NCBI GenBank assembly: GCA_030549775.1
Contig: CM060171.1
Coordinates: forward strand, 4,232,501 to 4,296,500
Source: Tamarix chinensis
Lineage: Eukaryota > Streptophyta > Magnoliopsida > Caryophyllales > Tamaricaceae
Direction: 5' to 3'
Length of the DNA stretch: 64,000 nucleotides
Part shown: positions 23,906-37,779 of the stretch, in pieces
How positions within the stretch are numbered: position 1 is the stretch's first letter
How the letters are laid out: every line of letters begins with the position of its first letter
The notes under the pieces: model-generated
What the model was told of the DNA's origin: nothing
Seen by the model: the letters and a program-made list of their open reading frames with translations, nothing else
Databases searched by the model: none
Made by a program: the position numbers and the translations under genes

Positions 23906-26900
23906 TATAACACCCCCAAAAATCACCATTAGAAAATTTCATTTGTTTTAAGAAAATCACACACCATAAAAAAGGGGTACTACCACCATGATCATTATAA
24001 GTATGGCTCCTGGCCAACCTCATACTCATCGCAAGGCTAAAAGATCAATACAAATATGGAACCATAATAGAAAATGATTAAAATGTGAAAGCGTTTAACA
24101 TTGAAATACAGAAAATGCTAGACCAAGTGAGAGTTCGATGTTAGTACAATAGAGAAATGGAAATACATGATAGGACCTCACTATTGGGGAAAAAACATAA
24201 GGTACTAATGGAAAAATATTCTATAATACACTCTCTCCAACCCCGACGTGGGACACCAAAGCATCACTTTGCCTCGAATAGATCATCATATGCATTATAG
24301 TTCCCTATGGCCTCATCACCTACCTGCATAGACTTAAGAAGGGCCACTGCTCGTGGGAATAAGTAGCCCCCATAACTAAAGTGATCAGTACATTATGTAT
24401 TGAGTAAGGTAAAAAATAGTCAAGATAGGGCACAAAAACACATAATACAGATATAATGCATATAGTATATTTTGTTAGGTCGTTCACCCTTGTCGCAGTT
24501 TAAGCTATTAGTATCATATTTACACATCTCTTGAATTATATCTATGTGGGTTTGAGGATCCTACTATTATAACTAGTGGACCAGGAATATTGACTCCAGG
24601 GAAAAATGCACCTAACCACTATTATAATCAGTGAACTGGTAAATATATACTAGCTCCAATTTAGAACGCACCTAACCACTATTATAACCGGTGGACCTGT
24701 AAATATCCTACATATTGTCCCGATCCATGTGGTGTTCCATTATAAGTAATTAGTGTCTTTTCTATAATTTATTATTATCCAAGGGTTTCATTATTGAGCT
24801 TAGGACCCCCCACTATTATAATTGGTGGATCAGTAAATATACTACCCGAGATAAATGCACCTGACCACTATTTTAGCTGGTGGACAGGTAAATATCCTAC
24901 ATTCGGGCCTGAATTTATGATCTTCCACTTTAAGTGATTAGTATTTTATTCGTGTCTTATTTTCTAGGTAATATACACCCATCCATGCACAAACCAAGGG
25001 ACAATCTTGACTTACTATCACTCGACTAATCTAGACTCTATGAAAACCCTAATCCCTTGACCCGGAACATCCACACCCTCCATTGACTCCTGGGACCCCC
25101 AAATGTTTTTCTATAAACCTAAGACTGACCCTAGAAGCCTCGTATTCATGGGTCAAGGCCCTCTCTCCATTTTCTCCACCTATGATCTCCATTGCTCACT
25201 AAGGTTTCCACTTGAAACCATAATCTGACCTATGTGGTCCTTACCTATCCTCTCCTTACTTAGCCCACATCTTTCTTGATTTAGGTACCATCACCATACT
25301 CACCTTAACTCCAAACCTTATAGCCCAACTCCTCAATTCACAAGTGTGATAATGACATCCTAGTTGGTCACCCCTGAAAACCCTAATATTTCCCATCGTT
25401 TTCTTTTATACCCCTTTCTTACACAACTCTACCCTCAATTTGACTAGGGCCACGTCCTCCATGTGGTGCACCCTTTATCTCAACTCCGATGTATAACCAA
25501 ATTCCTTAACTTTTTCCCATAACACACCCTATCCTTAGGGTTGATCCCCTTAAACCCTAGTTTATGCCCCTATACACCTTCCCATCTTCCCATATTCCAA
25601 AAATTCCCCCAAGTACACTAACCACCCAAAACACACTTTTCTCCCCCACAGCCAAGCTCCAATCAAGAATTCACCGTGTAAATCTTTCCCCCATTCAAAG
25701 TGCACACCCCCAATGCAAAGCTCACACTCCCCATACAAGTTTTTGCCCTAACCCCTCACATTATCATTTCTATTTTTCATTACTCCACAATATTTTATGA
25801 GATAACTAGGAAATTTTCCACATAGAACTTCACTCACTCCACCCACTTCATTTTATTTCACTTTCCTTGGCCACTCAAGTCCCACCTCATCTAGGCATAA
25901 ATATATTATTATTCAATGATGCACAAGAATATATACACCTATAGAAAGACTTAGCCATATATACAACAAACAATGAGAATCATGCATACCATTACCTTAG
26001 ATCCTTGCAAGCCAAGCTGTACCACACACACTTTGTTCAATATACATATATTTACACATAACACACAAATACACCCATTTCACTCATAGCACAACCCAAA
26101 TCTCAACTATATCCTTACCTAGTTGGCCTTAGGCTTGAAGCAAGAGATCCTACGCCTCCTCCCAAGGAATTATTGGTTCGATACATATAATAAGAGCCTC
26201 AAGTAGGTCATTTCACTTCTTTCCCACCCCTTTTCCTTTTTTTTTTCTTAACCAAAATACCAATAATAATAATAATAAATTATTAAAATAAAATGCTCAA
26301 AACAAGTAAAGGAGGGGAAGGTGTAACCAGAATAGACTAGGCAGGTGAGGGCAGCGGCGGTAGTGGTGGTGATGTACAGAAGGGATTTTTAGGGTTGGAA
26401 GGTAAGGTTTCTTAGGGGTGGTGAAGTTGCTGACTTAGGATGCCAATGGTGGTGGTGGTGGTCTCGTGGTGGTAGCACTCGAAAGGAAGAGAGGAAGAGT
26501 GGGAATAATAGAAAGGGAATAAAGGGTGGTGGAGCTTTTAGTGTGGTAGGGGAGGTCTTCCTATGTAAGAAGGGAGGTAGGGAGGGTGGTGGTGGCAGTG
26601 TGGGGTGGCACTGGTGGTGTGTAGGGGTGCAAAAGGGCTACTCGACTTATCAACTTTGCATTACTAGGGAGAGAAAAGGAAAGGGAAGGAAGGGAAGAGA
26701 AAGGGGCTCAACAAGTCCAAGGAGATGCAGGAAAGAGGTTAGCAGGTATTTGGGACAGCGGTGAGGCTTGGTGGTGACTGTAGTGGTGTCTGAAGGGGCG
26801 ACGAGAGAAAGGGAGACATAAGTAAATTGGGGTAGAAAAAAGAGGGAAGAAGAGTATGGGGCCTTTATAGGTGCAAGGGAGGGAGAAGAGGACAAAGGAT

Positions 26901-27160
26901 GGAAGAGGATAAAAGGGGGAGTTAGTGGCTGCGGGCTGGTATGACAGGCCAGTACAGTTGCACAAGGAGGCAAATTATAGGGGTTAGAGGGTAGGTGAGG
27001 GAGAGGCACTTGCAAGGGATGGGGACAATGTAGGGGGTGCCAGTTACATGACTTATATGGTAGAAAGAGGAAAAGGAGAGGGAGAGAAGGGAGGGGGAGC
27101 TGCTAAAATGGCAGTGGTGCTCGTAGGCATGCAGGTGGGAGGTAGGGGTGAGGGTAGAAA

Positions 27161-28755
27161 TGTAATACCCCAAAATTTTAATTTAGGAATTTATAATAAA
27201 ATAGGAATTAATATGTGAGATTAATTAAATATAACATTTTAAATAAAATAATGTTAATTTGATGGGAGTAATTAAGATAAAAAAAGAGGGAAACAATATA
27301 GGATTAAATTAGGGGAGATTAGGGTAATTTGTTGACTAAAATGGAATTTAACCATAATTTCTAAAATAATATAAAAAGGAATTTAATTATTTATTTTTAC
27401 TAATTTTATTATTTTTAAAAAATTTAAAAACATAAATGACCCCAAATACCCTAACCACCTTATTTTCCTTTTTTTTTCATATCCCCCTCTTTTCTTCCTT
27501 TTCCTTTTTTCTTTCTTTATTTTCTTCCTTTTATTTTATTTCTTCCCTCCTCCCTTCGGTTAGGCCTCGCTCGTGTGGCCTAACCTTTCCTCCCTTCCTT
27601 TTCTCCTTCGTGCAACCTAGCTCTCTTCCCCTCATTCTCTTTTCTTCCTTTTTTTACCCTCGATTAGGCCAGCCCAATTGCCCCCTCTTTTTTCTTTTCT
27701 TCCTCGTGCGTGTAGGCTGCCCACTCTTTCCTTTCTCCCCACCCGATAGGTATGTCCCTTCTTCTTCCTCCTCCTCTTCTCCTTCCTTTGCACTACAGGT
27801 TGCGCCTGCCCTGCCACCAACCATCATCCCTTGCACCTACACAACCCCCGACCTACTCTCCCTCTCTCTCCCCCATCCCTTTTCTTTCCATTTCGAGCCC
27901 AACCTACCCCTTCCACTTGCCCCTTCTACTTCCCTTTCTTGCCCCTATACCCTACGACCCTCCAACTCGTAGGCTTGTACCAACCTGCCATCACCGACTG
28001 GCGAGCCTCTACCCCTTTTACTCCCTTGTCCTCTTCACCTCACTATGCCTATAAATACCCCAGAATCACCCCTATTCCTCTCCTTTTGCTCTACCCAAAA
28101 ATCTTCCAAATCTCCCTACCATTGCACCTTTAGATGTCATCGTAGCCACCGTCATGCATCGCCACTGTCCAAACCACCACCCAGCCTCTTCCTTGTATCA
28201 CCCTCCACCAAAACAAACCACTCCTTGCCCCTAAATCCTCCTACTTAGCTCTCCTTACCTGTGCAAATTGGGCAGCTCGATCTGCCCTTTGCACCCCATC
28301 GCTGCCCCTCTCGCCGCCATACGCCGCCTCCTCCACCGTAACCGCCGCCCGCGCTACCTCCCTCTAGACCCAGCAGACCTTCCCCTACCTCTCTATACCT
28401 TTCCTTTCCCTTTTATCCCTCCTATTCCTCCTCATTCCTTCTCCACCACCTCAGCCACCACATCCACCACCACCCTGTTGCGCCACCACCACCACTACAA
28501 CCCTCCTAGTCCAAGGAACCTACCCCCTCATAACCACCACCTACCTTTCTCTCTTCCAACCCCCAAAAGCTTAACTTTTCCAAACAACCACCACTTCCAC
28601 TGCCACCGTTGTCGCCGCCACCCTAGCTACCACCTCCACTTCTTGTTGTACCCTAGTCCTTGCTATCACTTAAGTATAGATTGTTCTTGTATAATTTTTA
28701 TTTTAGCCTTATTATTATTTTATCATTATTAGTATTATTATCATTACTATTCTGC

Positions 28756-28788
<33 letters not shown>

Positions 28789-28889
28789 TACTATTATTAA
28801 CCGTACTATGGTTAATACTACCATTGATATTATTATTGGCCACTTTAATAATACCAACCTTATTAATACTATTAGGACTATTATTATTA

Positions 28890-28956
<67 letters not shown>

Positions 28957-31308
28957 CATCATTACAAATGTTAGTTTCTTACTAAAAATCAATTAGGGGA
29001 TAATGAAAGGACTAAGAGGGAAGTTAACACTAGTGTTCCACTTTTATTGGTGAACCAAATCCATCCCCTAAGGAGGCGTAGGATTTGTGCTAAAAGCCCG
29101 GTGTCGTTCTAGGTAAAGATGTGGTTAAGGTACAATATGTGTATTATGTGTTTATGTGTGTTGGTTGTATGTATATATCTTATGTGGTTATGCATTATGC
29201 ACTTGTAGCGTAGCTTGCTAAGCATGAAGTTACGGTAAGTTGTATAGGTTTTATGGCATGTGTAATATGGTGATGTGACCTGTACTTGTATCGTGCTTAT
29301 GTATTGCTTCCCTATATTACATGCATGATTGGATTCCCTAAGTAGGAAGATGAGGTTATGGGAAGATGAAATAAGTAAAGAGAGTGGGGTGGTAAGAGGG
29401 AAGTGAGAAAGGCCTAAGTATCTCATGACTTATAGGTGGACAAATAAAAGGACAATATGAATAAAATAAGAGGATGGAATAAGTTATGTATGGGGAGTGT
29501 AAGGCTTGCATGGGGTGGTTAGTATTTGCATGGGGATAAATTTTACATGGAAAAAGTTGACTTGAGGGTTAAGGAAGGTGAGGGAAGAGTAGTTGGAGTG
29601 ATTGGAGTCCATATGTGAAAAATATTACGTAGGTTGGTATAAGGTTGCATGGAGGACTTGGCAAGGATTTGTGAGAAAGACCCTAAGTGGGGGAAGTTTG
29701 TGGAAGGGAGAGTTAATTGAAGTGGTTGGAGTGTGGGATGAGAGTGGAAGGGTGTCACATGGAGGGGGAAAAGTGGGTTAAGTGGAAAGGGAAATGGTAA
29801 GTGAGGGTGATGAAGGGATGACATAAAAAAAAGGGAGAAGTACTAGGGTTGGGGGAATAACTAGGATTTTCATGGTCATGTGTGAAGGATAGGAAGTAAG
29901 GTTGTGATGTTGGGTATGATTTGAGTGGAGTGGTGGTATTGGAAGCAAATGGGAGCATGGGTTGTGTAGGACAGGGAGAAGTTAGGCCACATAAGCCAGA
30001 TTAGGGTTTTCTAAGAAAAAAACTCTAGAGGGCGATGGTGAGTTAAACCAGAGATATGGGAAAGTAGGCCTTGACCCACATACAAAGGAATTTGGGCCTT
30101 CATGGTGAGTGAGGAAAAAGGGGAGAGAGGTGTTTGGGAAATTATAGAATGCGTAGAAATCCTAAGATATAGGATGCGGTTTTTTAGGAGAGCAGGTAGG
30201 AAAGGGGGTGAATGGGAAGTCCAATGGGCATGCATGTCTAGTCTGAAAGTACCTATTGAATAAGACAAGAATAAGACACTAACCATTTAAAGTGAAAAAT
30301 TATTAATCCGGGCCCAAACCAATCCACTAACATAATAGTGGCTAGGTGTAGGGTGCCCTAGATACCGATCCACTAGCAAATAATATTGGCTAGGTGCATG
30401 TTGCCTTGGATATTTATGATCCACCGGCTATAATAGTGAGGGATCCCGAGCTCAATAGACTAAACCTTAATTGATAGTAAGCTATGGAAAATATACTAAT
30501 TACTTACAATGGAACACCATGGGAGTCAAGGCCAAACTGATCCACTAGCATAATAGTGGCCAGGAGCACCTTATCCTGGAGACCAATCCACAAGGGAATA
30601 ATAGTGGCTAGGAGCATTCTACCCTAGATGTTTCTAATCCACTGGCTATAATAGTGGGGTTTGCATACTCGTATGGACTTAAATTTATAATGGTGTGAAA
30701 ATGGGAATAATGGCTAGAGATCTAATGAATATATTTAATCAGACTGATTCACTATTTATACTCCCTATCTTTTATATATGGCCTTAGCTGCATGGTTACC
30801 TTACTCTATACGTAGCGTAATGATTACCAATTTTATGGGTGCTGCTTATTCCCACGAGTAGTGGCCCCTTTTGGGTTGGTGCAGGTAGGAGATGTTGTAT
30901 TTGATGACTATGACGCATTCGATGCATTGGGCGGGGCTGAGTGATGGCTTGTTGGACATGGAATGGGGCCTGTGAGTGAGTGTTTTTTGGACTCATCTTT
31001 TCCTATTTTTACCATATTTTGTTGATCGTACTATTTTTCCCTCAAGGGCTTTAACATTATACTAGTTTTTGATTATGTAATAACTCTTATATCACGCACT
31101 ATACTTTTTTTTAATTATGAATTATTAGAATCCTTGTAGATTTATGCCCTAATGGAATTAATGTCTTCTGAATTTTCTAGCCTGGTGGTTGGTACAAGAC
31201 TAGCTAAGGGTCACACTTGTGCTAATCATGGCAGTATCACCCCTTTGTCTTGGTGTACAGTTTTAGTGTAAATGAAAATTTTCAGCTATGAACTTTGGGG
31301 GTGTTACA
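27161..31308. mobile_element. LTR-like repeat E3, probable solo LTR with perfect 5-bp TSD
   Basis: Runs from TGTAATACCCCAAAATTTT to GGGGGTGTTACA, flanked by AGAAA on both sides (27156-27160 and 31309-31313). It is inverted relative to E1, E2, E4 and E5: the CCACTATTATAGCCGG-type units (30300-30660) and the GGGTGCTGC...CACGAGTAG block (30836-30861) are reverse complements of those in the other copies. It contains a CT-rich tract (27440-28650) and (ATC)n/(ATT)n arrays. No internal retrotransposon domain, primer site or gag-pol is seen, so it is a solo LTR or a non-autonomous element. Confidence 0.85.
28756..28955. repeat. (ATC)n and (ATT)n microsatellites within E3
   Basis: About 11 ATC units at 28756-28788, then two long ATT runs at 28881-28955 separated by ATTATC. 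Other copies of this LTR family (E5, partly E2) carry AAT/TAA arrays in the corresponding part, so the microsatellite seems to be part of the family. Confidence 0.9.
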
Positions 31309-31380
31309 AGAAAGGAAGAGAAAAAGAGAGGGAAAGAAAAGGAAAAATAGGGGAGGGAGCGTGTGTGCGTTGGGCCACCG

Positions 31381-34300
31381 TATAACACCTCAATTTTTAC
31401 TATTAAAAAAATTTGCTTTATAGTGAAAGCAAATAAGTAAAATATTGGGGGTTAACATCGTAATTGATATAAGTTTGGGATATACAACTATCCTTACATC
31501 AATCACAAGGCTAAAACATTTATAGTAGCATAAGAAAATTAGAAATGGAAAAAACATTTATAATACAAATAATGAGTTTGGAGCTTAACTCCAAATCATA
31601 ATACAAAATACAAAAGAAGGGATACCATGGATCAAGAGTCCAAAAATATATTTGGTTAAATACATCGATCGAATAACAATTACTCTTTTCCCAACCCCTA
31701 ATACAAATGATGTCACTCATCCTCATATAAGGCATCATAGGTAGCATAATCATCTAGCTGATCTTTTGAGACCTATACATAAGAATTAGGGTCTCCTGCT
31801 CGTGGGAATGAGCAACACCCAAAAAACGGGTAGTCAGTATGATACGTGCCGAGTAAGAGAACAATACTATCAAAACGGGGATAAAATTAGCACTTGCTTC
31901 CACAATAGATAATAAGTGTATAAATAAATGATTTAAAAAATCTCATAAGACATATAATGATCTAGGTATCTTATTAGATATAATTTATTTTCATTCTTTT
32001 ATATACATTGAGTATAAGAACCCCACTATTCTTAAACTAATGGAAAGGTCTCAAGCACATTCTCAAGGACAATACACCTAAGCCTCTATTATCATCCTAT
32101 GAAATGGATCTAAAAACATCACCTTATCAGGGTAAAATGCTCTTGATCCACTATTCTCCCTGATGGAATGGGTTATATATATAACACCTTGGTCCTGACT
32201 CATGTATTCTTCTACTTTAAATCATTAGTATCTTTTCTATAGGTTACACTATTATATTTTCATTTCACGATGAGTAGGGGGCCTACTATTATTAATATTG
32301 TGGAATGGACTAAAACATGTTCTGAGGGTAAAACGCTCCTGAGCCACTATTTTTTTCAGTGGAACGAAAATTAAAAACATCATCTTCTCGAAGCAAAATG
32401 CTTCCAAGTCACTATTCTCCTCGGTGGAATGGGAATATATATGTATATATAAAAATATATTAACTTGGCTCTACTAATGCTCTTTCACTTTAATTGATTA
32501 GTATCTTATTCAAGATTGATTCTCAAGCATCAAATACAGTAAGCAGAAATACACATAACTTAGGTCACGACCCTTAAGTCTTTTCGAATAATAATTACAA
32601 CCTTTAGCATTCATTCTACCATATTGATTATTCCACCCTACATTATATTATCTCATACTCGAATCTCATCATTATTATCATACCCATAATATATGGTCTA
32701 GTTCTCATGTTATGCACATGCATTAATAATCTTATGCCAAGGTATTACTCACAAAAATCTCTAAAAAACCCTAATTTCGCATATTTGTCATAACACCTCA
32801 TATGAAATTCACATGATTACCAATTCCAATATATCACCTCATATGGCCAATCATTAATAACGTATTTGGAATTTGATTAACCTCTAGATTTTACACATAG
32901 AATAATGATATTATCTTTATAAGACATTGTGCCCAAATTAACCATTAATTCATTAAAGGACCCTAAAACAATAGTCATACTTCCAAGCATTCCTCATGAT
33001 ATAATTATCATATTTTAATCCATCTAACATATAAAACAACAAAATTTCCTTATTACCCCATAACGACCAAACTACCCTTAAGCACAAACAATAACCTTTA
33101 TTTTATAAAATCTTGTACCTTTCACACACATTATTTTCCAAATCCACAAATTATCATCATACCTTATAAAATTCTTATGTCCACTTATCAAAACTCATTT
33201 AGCCCATATTTCATGCCATAAGATTTGTTTCTCACTATTATGTCATTAACATAATAATATCACATCCATAGTTCTTATCCATTAGCACTTTCTTCCAACA
33301 TAATATTCATATGTCCCCACATTTCATGAACAACATATATCAAATCATAAAGCATTGATATTATAAAAACACACACATAACCATACAAGTAATTAACATA
33401 AAAATCATAAACATCAAATAGTATCTTTAGCAACTAGGACATCGAACTCTAAGCACACAAAATCTAGACTTTCTCCTCCGAAGCTACCGGAATACTACCT
33501 ATAACAAAAATAAAAGTCATGGTTAGGCTCGAAGATAAAGGAGAAATTAAGGTAAAGAAGGTAAAAATGGTAATAACTATAGTCAAATAGAAGCTTGGGA
33601 TGTGTGGATGTATAGTAGAATGTGTGGTGGAGCTATGGTAAAAATTTAGTGGTGTTTAGACAAGGTTTGGGGGTAAAAATAGGGGTGAATAGTCAAAAAA
33701 TGGGAGCTACATAGTTGTGCTGCAGGCGGTGAACACCCAGGCCGAGAGAAAAGATTGCACATGGACAGGCGATGCAAAGTGACATGACCGTGCTCGATCA
33801 TTGGGCAAATAGGTCATAACTCGCACAGGTGCATGGGTAAGCTGTGCTGGGTTACACGGGCATGTGATAGGAAATTTTAGTGCTACACAGTCGCGCTTGA
33901 GGTTGTGATTTTTGTAAAAATGCGATAGACGAGAGAAAGAAGAAGGGAAAAGAGGCAGTGGTCAGCAGGAACAACTAACGACAGTGTAGGGGAAGGTTGG
34001 GGTGACTTTGGTGGTCTGCACACCAGCCAAAGGGTAGCGAGTGGTGGCATTGGTGGTGCATGGTGGTGGAGATGGTGGTGCGCAAGCCAAAAGTAGGGGA
34101 AAGAAGGAGGAAGAAGAAGAAGAAGAAAAGTAAATGAAGAAAGGAGGAAGAAGAGGGAGTTCAAGAAGTGGCTTTTTGACACAAAAAATGATAGAGTGGA
34201 GGTCAAAAAAAAGGAAGAAGGGCGAGTGTGTAGTGTATGTACACACACACACACACACACAAGCATGCATGCGCAGACAAAAGAGAAGAAAAAAATGTAG

Positions 34301-34959
34301 AGGGTGTAGGGGGAGACACGAGGGGTGGTAGAGAAGAGTAGAGAGGGAAGTCAATGAGGGATGGTGGATTATTGGAGTGAAAATGTAGGTGATGGTGAAG
34401 GTGATTATGTATGTTGCGTAAAGATAAGAGGAATAAGAAGAAGTGGTAGGGTGTGCGCATGGTGTGCAGGTCTGCAAAGATGAAAGAAGAAGAAGAAGGA
34501 GGAGGAGGAGGAGGAGGAGCAAAAGAAGAAGAAGAAGAAGAAGAAGAAGAAAGGTGATGGATGATGGATGATGATGGGGGGTGTAGTGGTGAGAGTGATG
34601 GATGATGCAGGTGCAAGTTGCAAAATTATAGAAGAGGTGTTCAAGTATTATGACAGAAAAAGAAGATGGGAGAAAGGGACAAGAAAAAGATAAAAAAAAA
34701 AAGAAAAGAGAAAAAGATTTAGGGGTTAGTTTAGGTGATTTTAGATTAGCCAAAATGGTTAGGATTAGCAATAATTTTTTTTAGCTGGTTTTCATTTCGG
34801 TTTATAAGTTACGATTTATCTAAGTTAACGTCTTGGATTCGATTAAAGTTTTGGAATTAAGAAATTGGGTTAAGGATAAAACAATATTTCTCGAGATTAG
34901 AATCAAATTAGGCAATTAATGATGTCGGATTGGGCTATGCAAGTTTTTGGGGTATTTCA
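31381..34959. mobile_element. LTR-like repeat E4, inserted in E2
   Basis: Starts TATAACACCTCAATTTTTAC and ends TTTTTGGGGTATTTCA. The flanks CACCG (31376-31380) and TGCCG (34960-34964) match at 3 of 5 positions, the two differences being transitions. It keeps the CTCGTGGGAATGAGCA block (31798 onward) and diverged copies of the CCACTATTAT units (32020-32430). The purine-rich 3' part (33880-34720) produces long but meaningless Ser/Leu/His-rich frames. It looks like one of the more diverged members. Confidence 0.7.
34480..34552. repeat. (GAA)n/(GGA)n purine tract in E4
   Basis: GAAGAA and GGAGGA runs; a CA/TG run also lies at 34240-34261. Frames crossing them are poly-Ser or poly-Leu artefacts. 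Confidence 0.9.
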
Positions 34960-35929
34960 TGCCGCCTAGGGGAGAAAAAAAAGAAAAGGAGATTGGGCTA
35001 GTCGAGGGGGAAAAGGAAAGAAGAGAAAGAGAGGTGGAGGAGGGGAGTGGGCTGCCTCTGGGTCTGCTGGGCACAACCCAGTCAGCTAGGAGAAGAAAGA
35101 AAAAAAGAAGGAAAGAAAAAGGAAGAAAGAAAAGAAAGAATAAGAGGAAAGAAGAGGAGAAAAAAAAAATGGGGGTGGTAGGGTGGTTTAGGTTTTGGGA
35201 AATTTTAGGGGTAATAATTAATAATAATAAGAATTAAAATAATTTTTATTAATTTATAAATTGTTATAATTTATTTTAGGTTAGTTAATTAAAATGGTTT
35301 CCAATAACCATATCCTTGTGTCATTTTTATTACATTATTATTGTTATTATTATAATTATTATTATTATTATCATTATTATTAAAATGGGTACATATGATT
35401 AAATTTTATTCAATAATTCATTACTTTACTCTTTATTCCTAAAAAAAAGGTGTGGGGTATTACATGCATATCCACTGATGAACAACTACAAATTGATATG
35501 ATTTGATCATTCGGTTAGAAATTAATATTCCATAGAATACTTGATGAAAAAATATGAAAAAAAACATACATGGCTTGGATATTTGTTCACATATTTGTTC
35601 TTGAGATTAAGATCAATTGCTCTACAAATATAGTTTCTATAATCATTATTGTTTTGATGTTGTGAACACTGTAAAATAAATTTAGTTGGCTTGTTGTTAT
35701 ATTAGATATTATTTGAAATTAAAATAAAAAAATAAGATGTCTATCTTTCCGCATACCATTATAGGCTTATACTCAAGATTCCTTGGGTTTGATACACTAT
35801 TTCTGCCTCTCTTCATATATGTCGTTCGTAGTGTCCTAATAAATAAAGTTGATACACAATATTTTAGCTTTATATACCTCAAAATTTAATGTAGAATATA
35901 TGCATAAATAAGCTAATGAGTAATAAGTA

Positions 35930-36504
35930 TACTAACATATCAATTAAATCTTTCCCTTTAAAACGAGCAATAAAAAAAGGAATGAAATATTTTTGGAGGG
36001 AATCAAACACATATACTTTGTTTTGATTAGGACAGATGGTGTAACAAATCTAATGTTCACTTGTGAGGTGAGGTATGAGATAAATCCCATTGTTGTACCC
36101 CTCGCTTAAGATGCAATCCGCTATATTGTTTATGTATCTACCCTTACTTACTATATTGCGGTTAGATATGTCATATGGATACACAAACACAATAAAGGAT
36201 ATCATCCCCTCTACTGCAACATGGCTAATAGCCAACCTATGGATGAAAATTATAAAGCATATATATAAGAGGTCATATAATTATATAGTACAACAAAAAG
36301 TGTTAAAATATATGATATAAAATAATACTTAGCATATTCGACCACATTCGTTATTGACATCCATTCATGCTTATAAATTTCATTGATAATTTCCGCCAAT
36401 ACCATGTAAATGGCGTCATCCCTCCATACATACATAGAAGGACAATCATTTATAATTATATTGCTATTGAGGTATTTTTGGGTGTAGAAATACAGCATTG
36501 CCAA
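35930..36504 (-). pseudogene. Ulp1-like (C48) protease remnant of the CACTA element
   Basis: Minus-strand fragments include GIYLIPHLTSEH, continuing in another frame to a WIL...VFDSLQ pattern. That gives the His-Trp and Asp-Ser-Leu surroundings of the first two members of the C48 triad. The block that should carry the catalytic Cys, near 35760-35800, is broken by frame changes and the Cys is not visible. Many plant CACTA and Mutator-like elements carry such a domain. Its place beyond the transposase genes and on the same strand supports membership of this CACTA element. Confidence 0.6.
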
Positions 36505-36677
36505 GGTTGGTGATAGTTGGCGGGGATTTTATAATTGTTGGTTCTCCTCTAAAGATGAAATCTTTTGTAGAGTAATTGATTTTTCTCATTTAGCTCTTTT
36601 TCATATCTCGGTGCCCTCTTTTTTATATTTTTTTCCCTCCTTCCACAAATAACTCGCTTTCCCTTTATCGTGGGACA

Positions 36678-36678
<1 letters not shown>

Positions 36679-36721
<43 letters not shown>
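36679..36721. repeat. (ATT)n microsatellite in CACTA DNA
   Basis: About 14 ATT units between the Ulp1-like and Transposase_24-like remnants. Confidence 0.95.
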
Positions 36722-36724
<3 letters not shown>

Positions 36725-37779
36725 GACAATGTATGTAACATGTTAAGTATAACAAGGATGGAGGATATCATTACCTCTTTAGTAGTGACACATATATGAT
36801 ATATGATTCAAGGCCCGAAGCTTCAATGAGCTTCTAACACTATGGTTGCCTTATTACTTTCTTTATAACAAAACAATGGTGCATCTCCAATTAATGGATT
36901 ATTGATACATATGGTCCTCGTATTTGGGGCCAACATAGACCCATAAACCATTACCATTTCGGTACCATGATTGATGCGTGCCATTCCTATCACTAAAAAG
37001 ATTGAGGGGTCATTATCTAAAAATTTATATTTTATGCAAGCCTTAGAATAAAATATTATATATTTTTAATTATTGAGTCAACACTTGATAAATTTGATAT
37101 ATAGAAATTCACAGTTTGATATGCATACCTTGAGAAGAGAAGAAAAACTTATATAAGCTTCATAGCTTTGTCTAATGCTATTAATATTGGATATGTGAAG
37201 CGATCATGTGTATTTGAATTTGAAAACTTATACCCTTAATATTTGATAGAGGTCAACTCTTTTTCCATTGTGGTTATCCGTTTAAATGCCATGTGTAATT
37301 TTTGGGTTAGGAGAGCCACTTGGTCATTGGTGTCCCAAGGTTCACGTGATCGACTACACACGCTTGTTCACATAATTCCTAATCTAAGATAACTGTGTCT
37401 TCCGAAGTGTTCTTCATTTCCCATTACTTGTGACACAATACATTATTGATCCAAACCCTAAAAAAATATAATATTTCAAGGTCATCATGTAATGTATGCA
37501 ATTTAGAATATAGGAATAAACATAATATAATAGTTTCTGTAAGAAAACTAACTAGAATTAGGGATAGCTTTAAACTTAAAATTTGGCAATATCTTGTATA
37601 TCTTCTTTAAGATATCCATATTTTATTGCTTTAGCCTTCTTCCATAATGTACCAATATTAATAGACGAGGTACATGGATTATTGTCATAGGTTATGTGTT
37701 GCAATTCTAAAAGACACACTAAAATTATCATTATGATTATTACACTCTCTACCTAAACACTTAACACATAATTCAAAAT

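Larger units (their letters stand above)
23906..35464. mobile_element. LTR-like repeat E2, interrupted by E3 and E4
   Basis: The left end TATAACACCCCCAAAAATC and right end GGGGTATTACA match the family termini. The flanks TTCAT (23901-23905) and TGCAT (35465-35469) could be a decayed 5-bp target duplication. Removing E3 (27161-31308) and E4 (31381-34959) leaves about 3.8 kb, the family length. Its purine-rich 3' portion reads across both insertions (up to 27160, 31314-31380, from 34965). There is no gag or pol. The open frames at 25564 and 26650-27173 lie in simple-sequence DNA. Confidence 0.75.

Noticed and set aside
27436..28732. Plus-strand Pro/Ser/Phe-rich open frames up to 178 codons
   Set aside because: They arise from the pyrimidine-rich tract of LTR-like repeat E3; the same tract gives open frames in all three phases.
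33883..34771. Minus-strand frames up to 269 codons
   Set aside because: They are low-complexity Ser/Leu/His runs from the purine-rich tract and CA/GAA repeats of E4, open in several phases at once.
35465..35490. CCACTG near the E2 right border as the left CACTA terminus
   Set aside because: Only five bases fit, the inner bases do not match the CACTACTACAAT end at 52635, and no target duplication can be shown.
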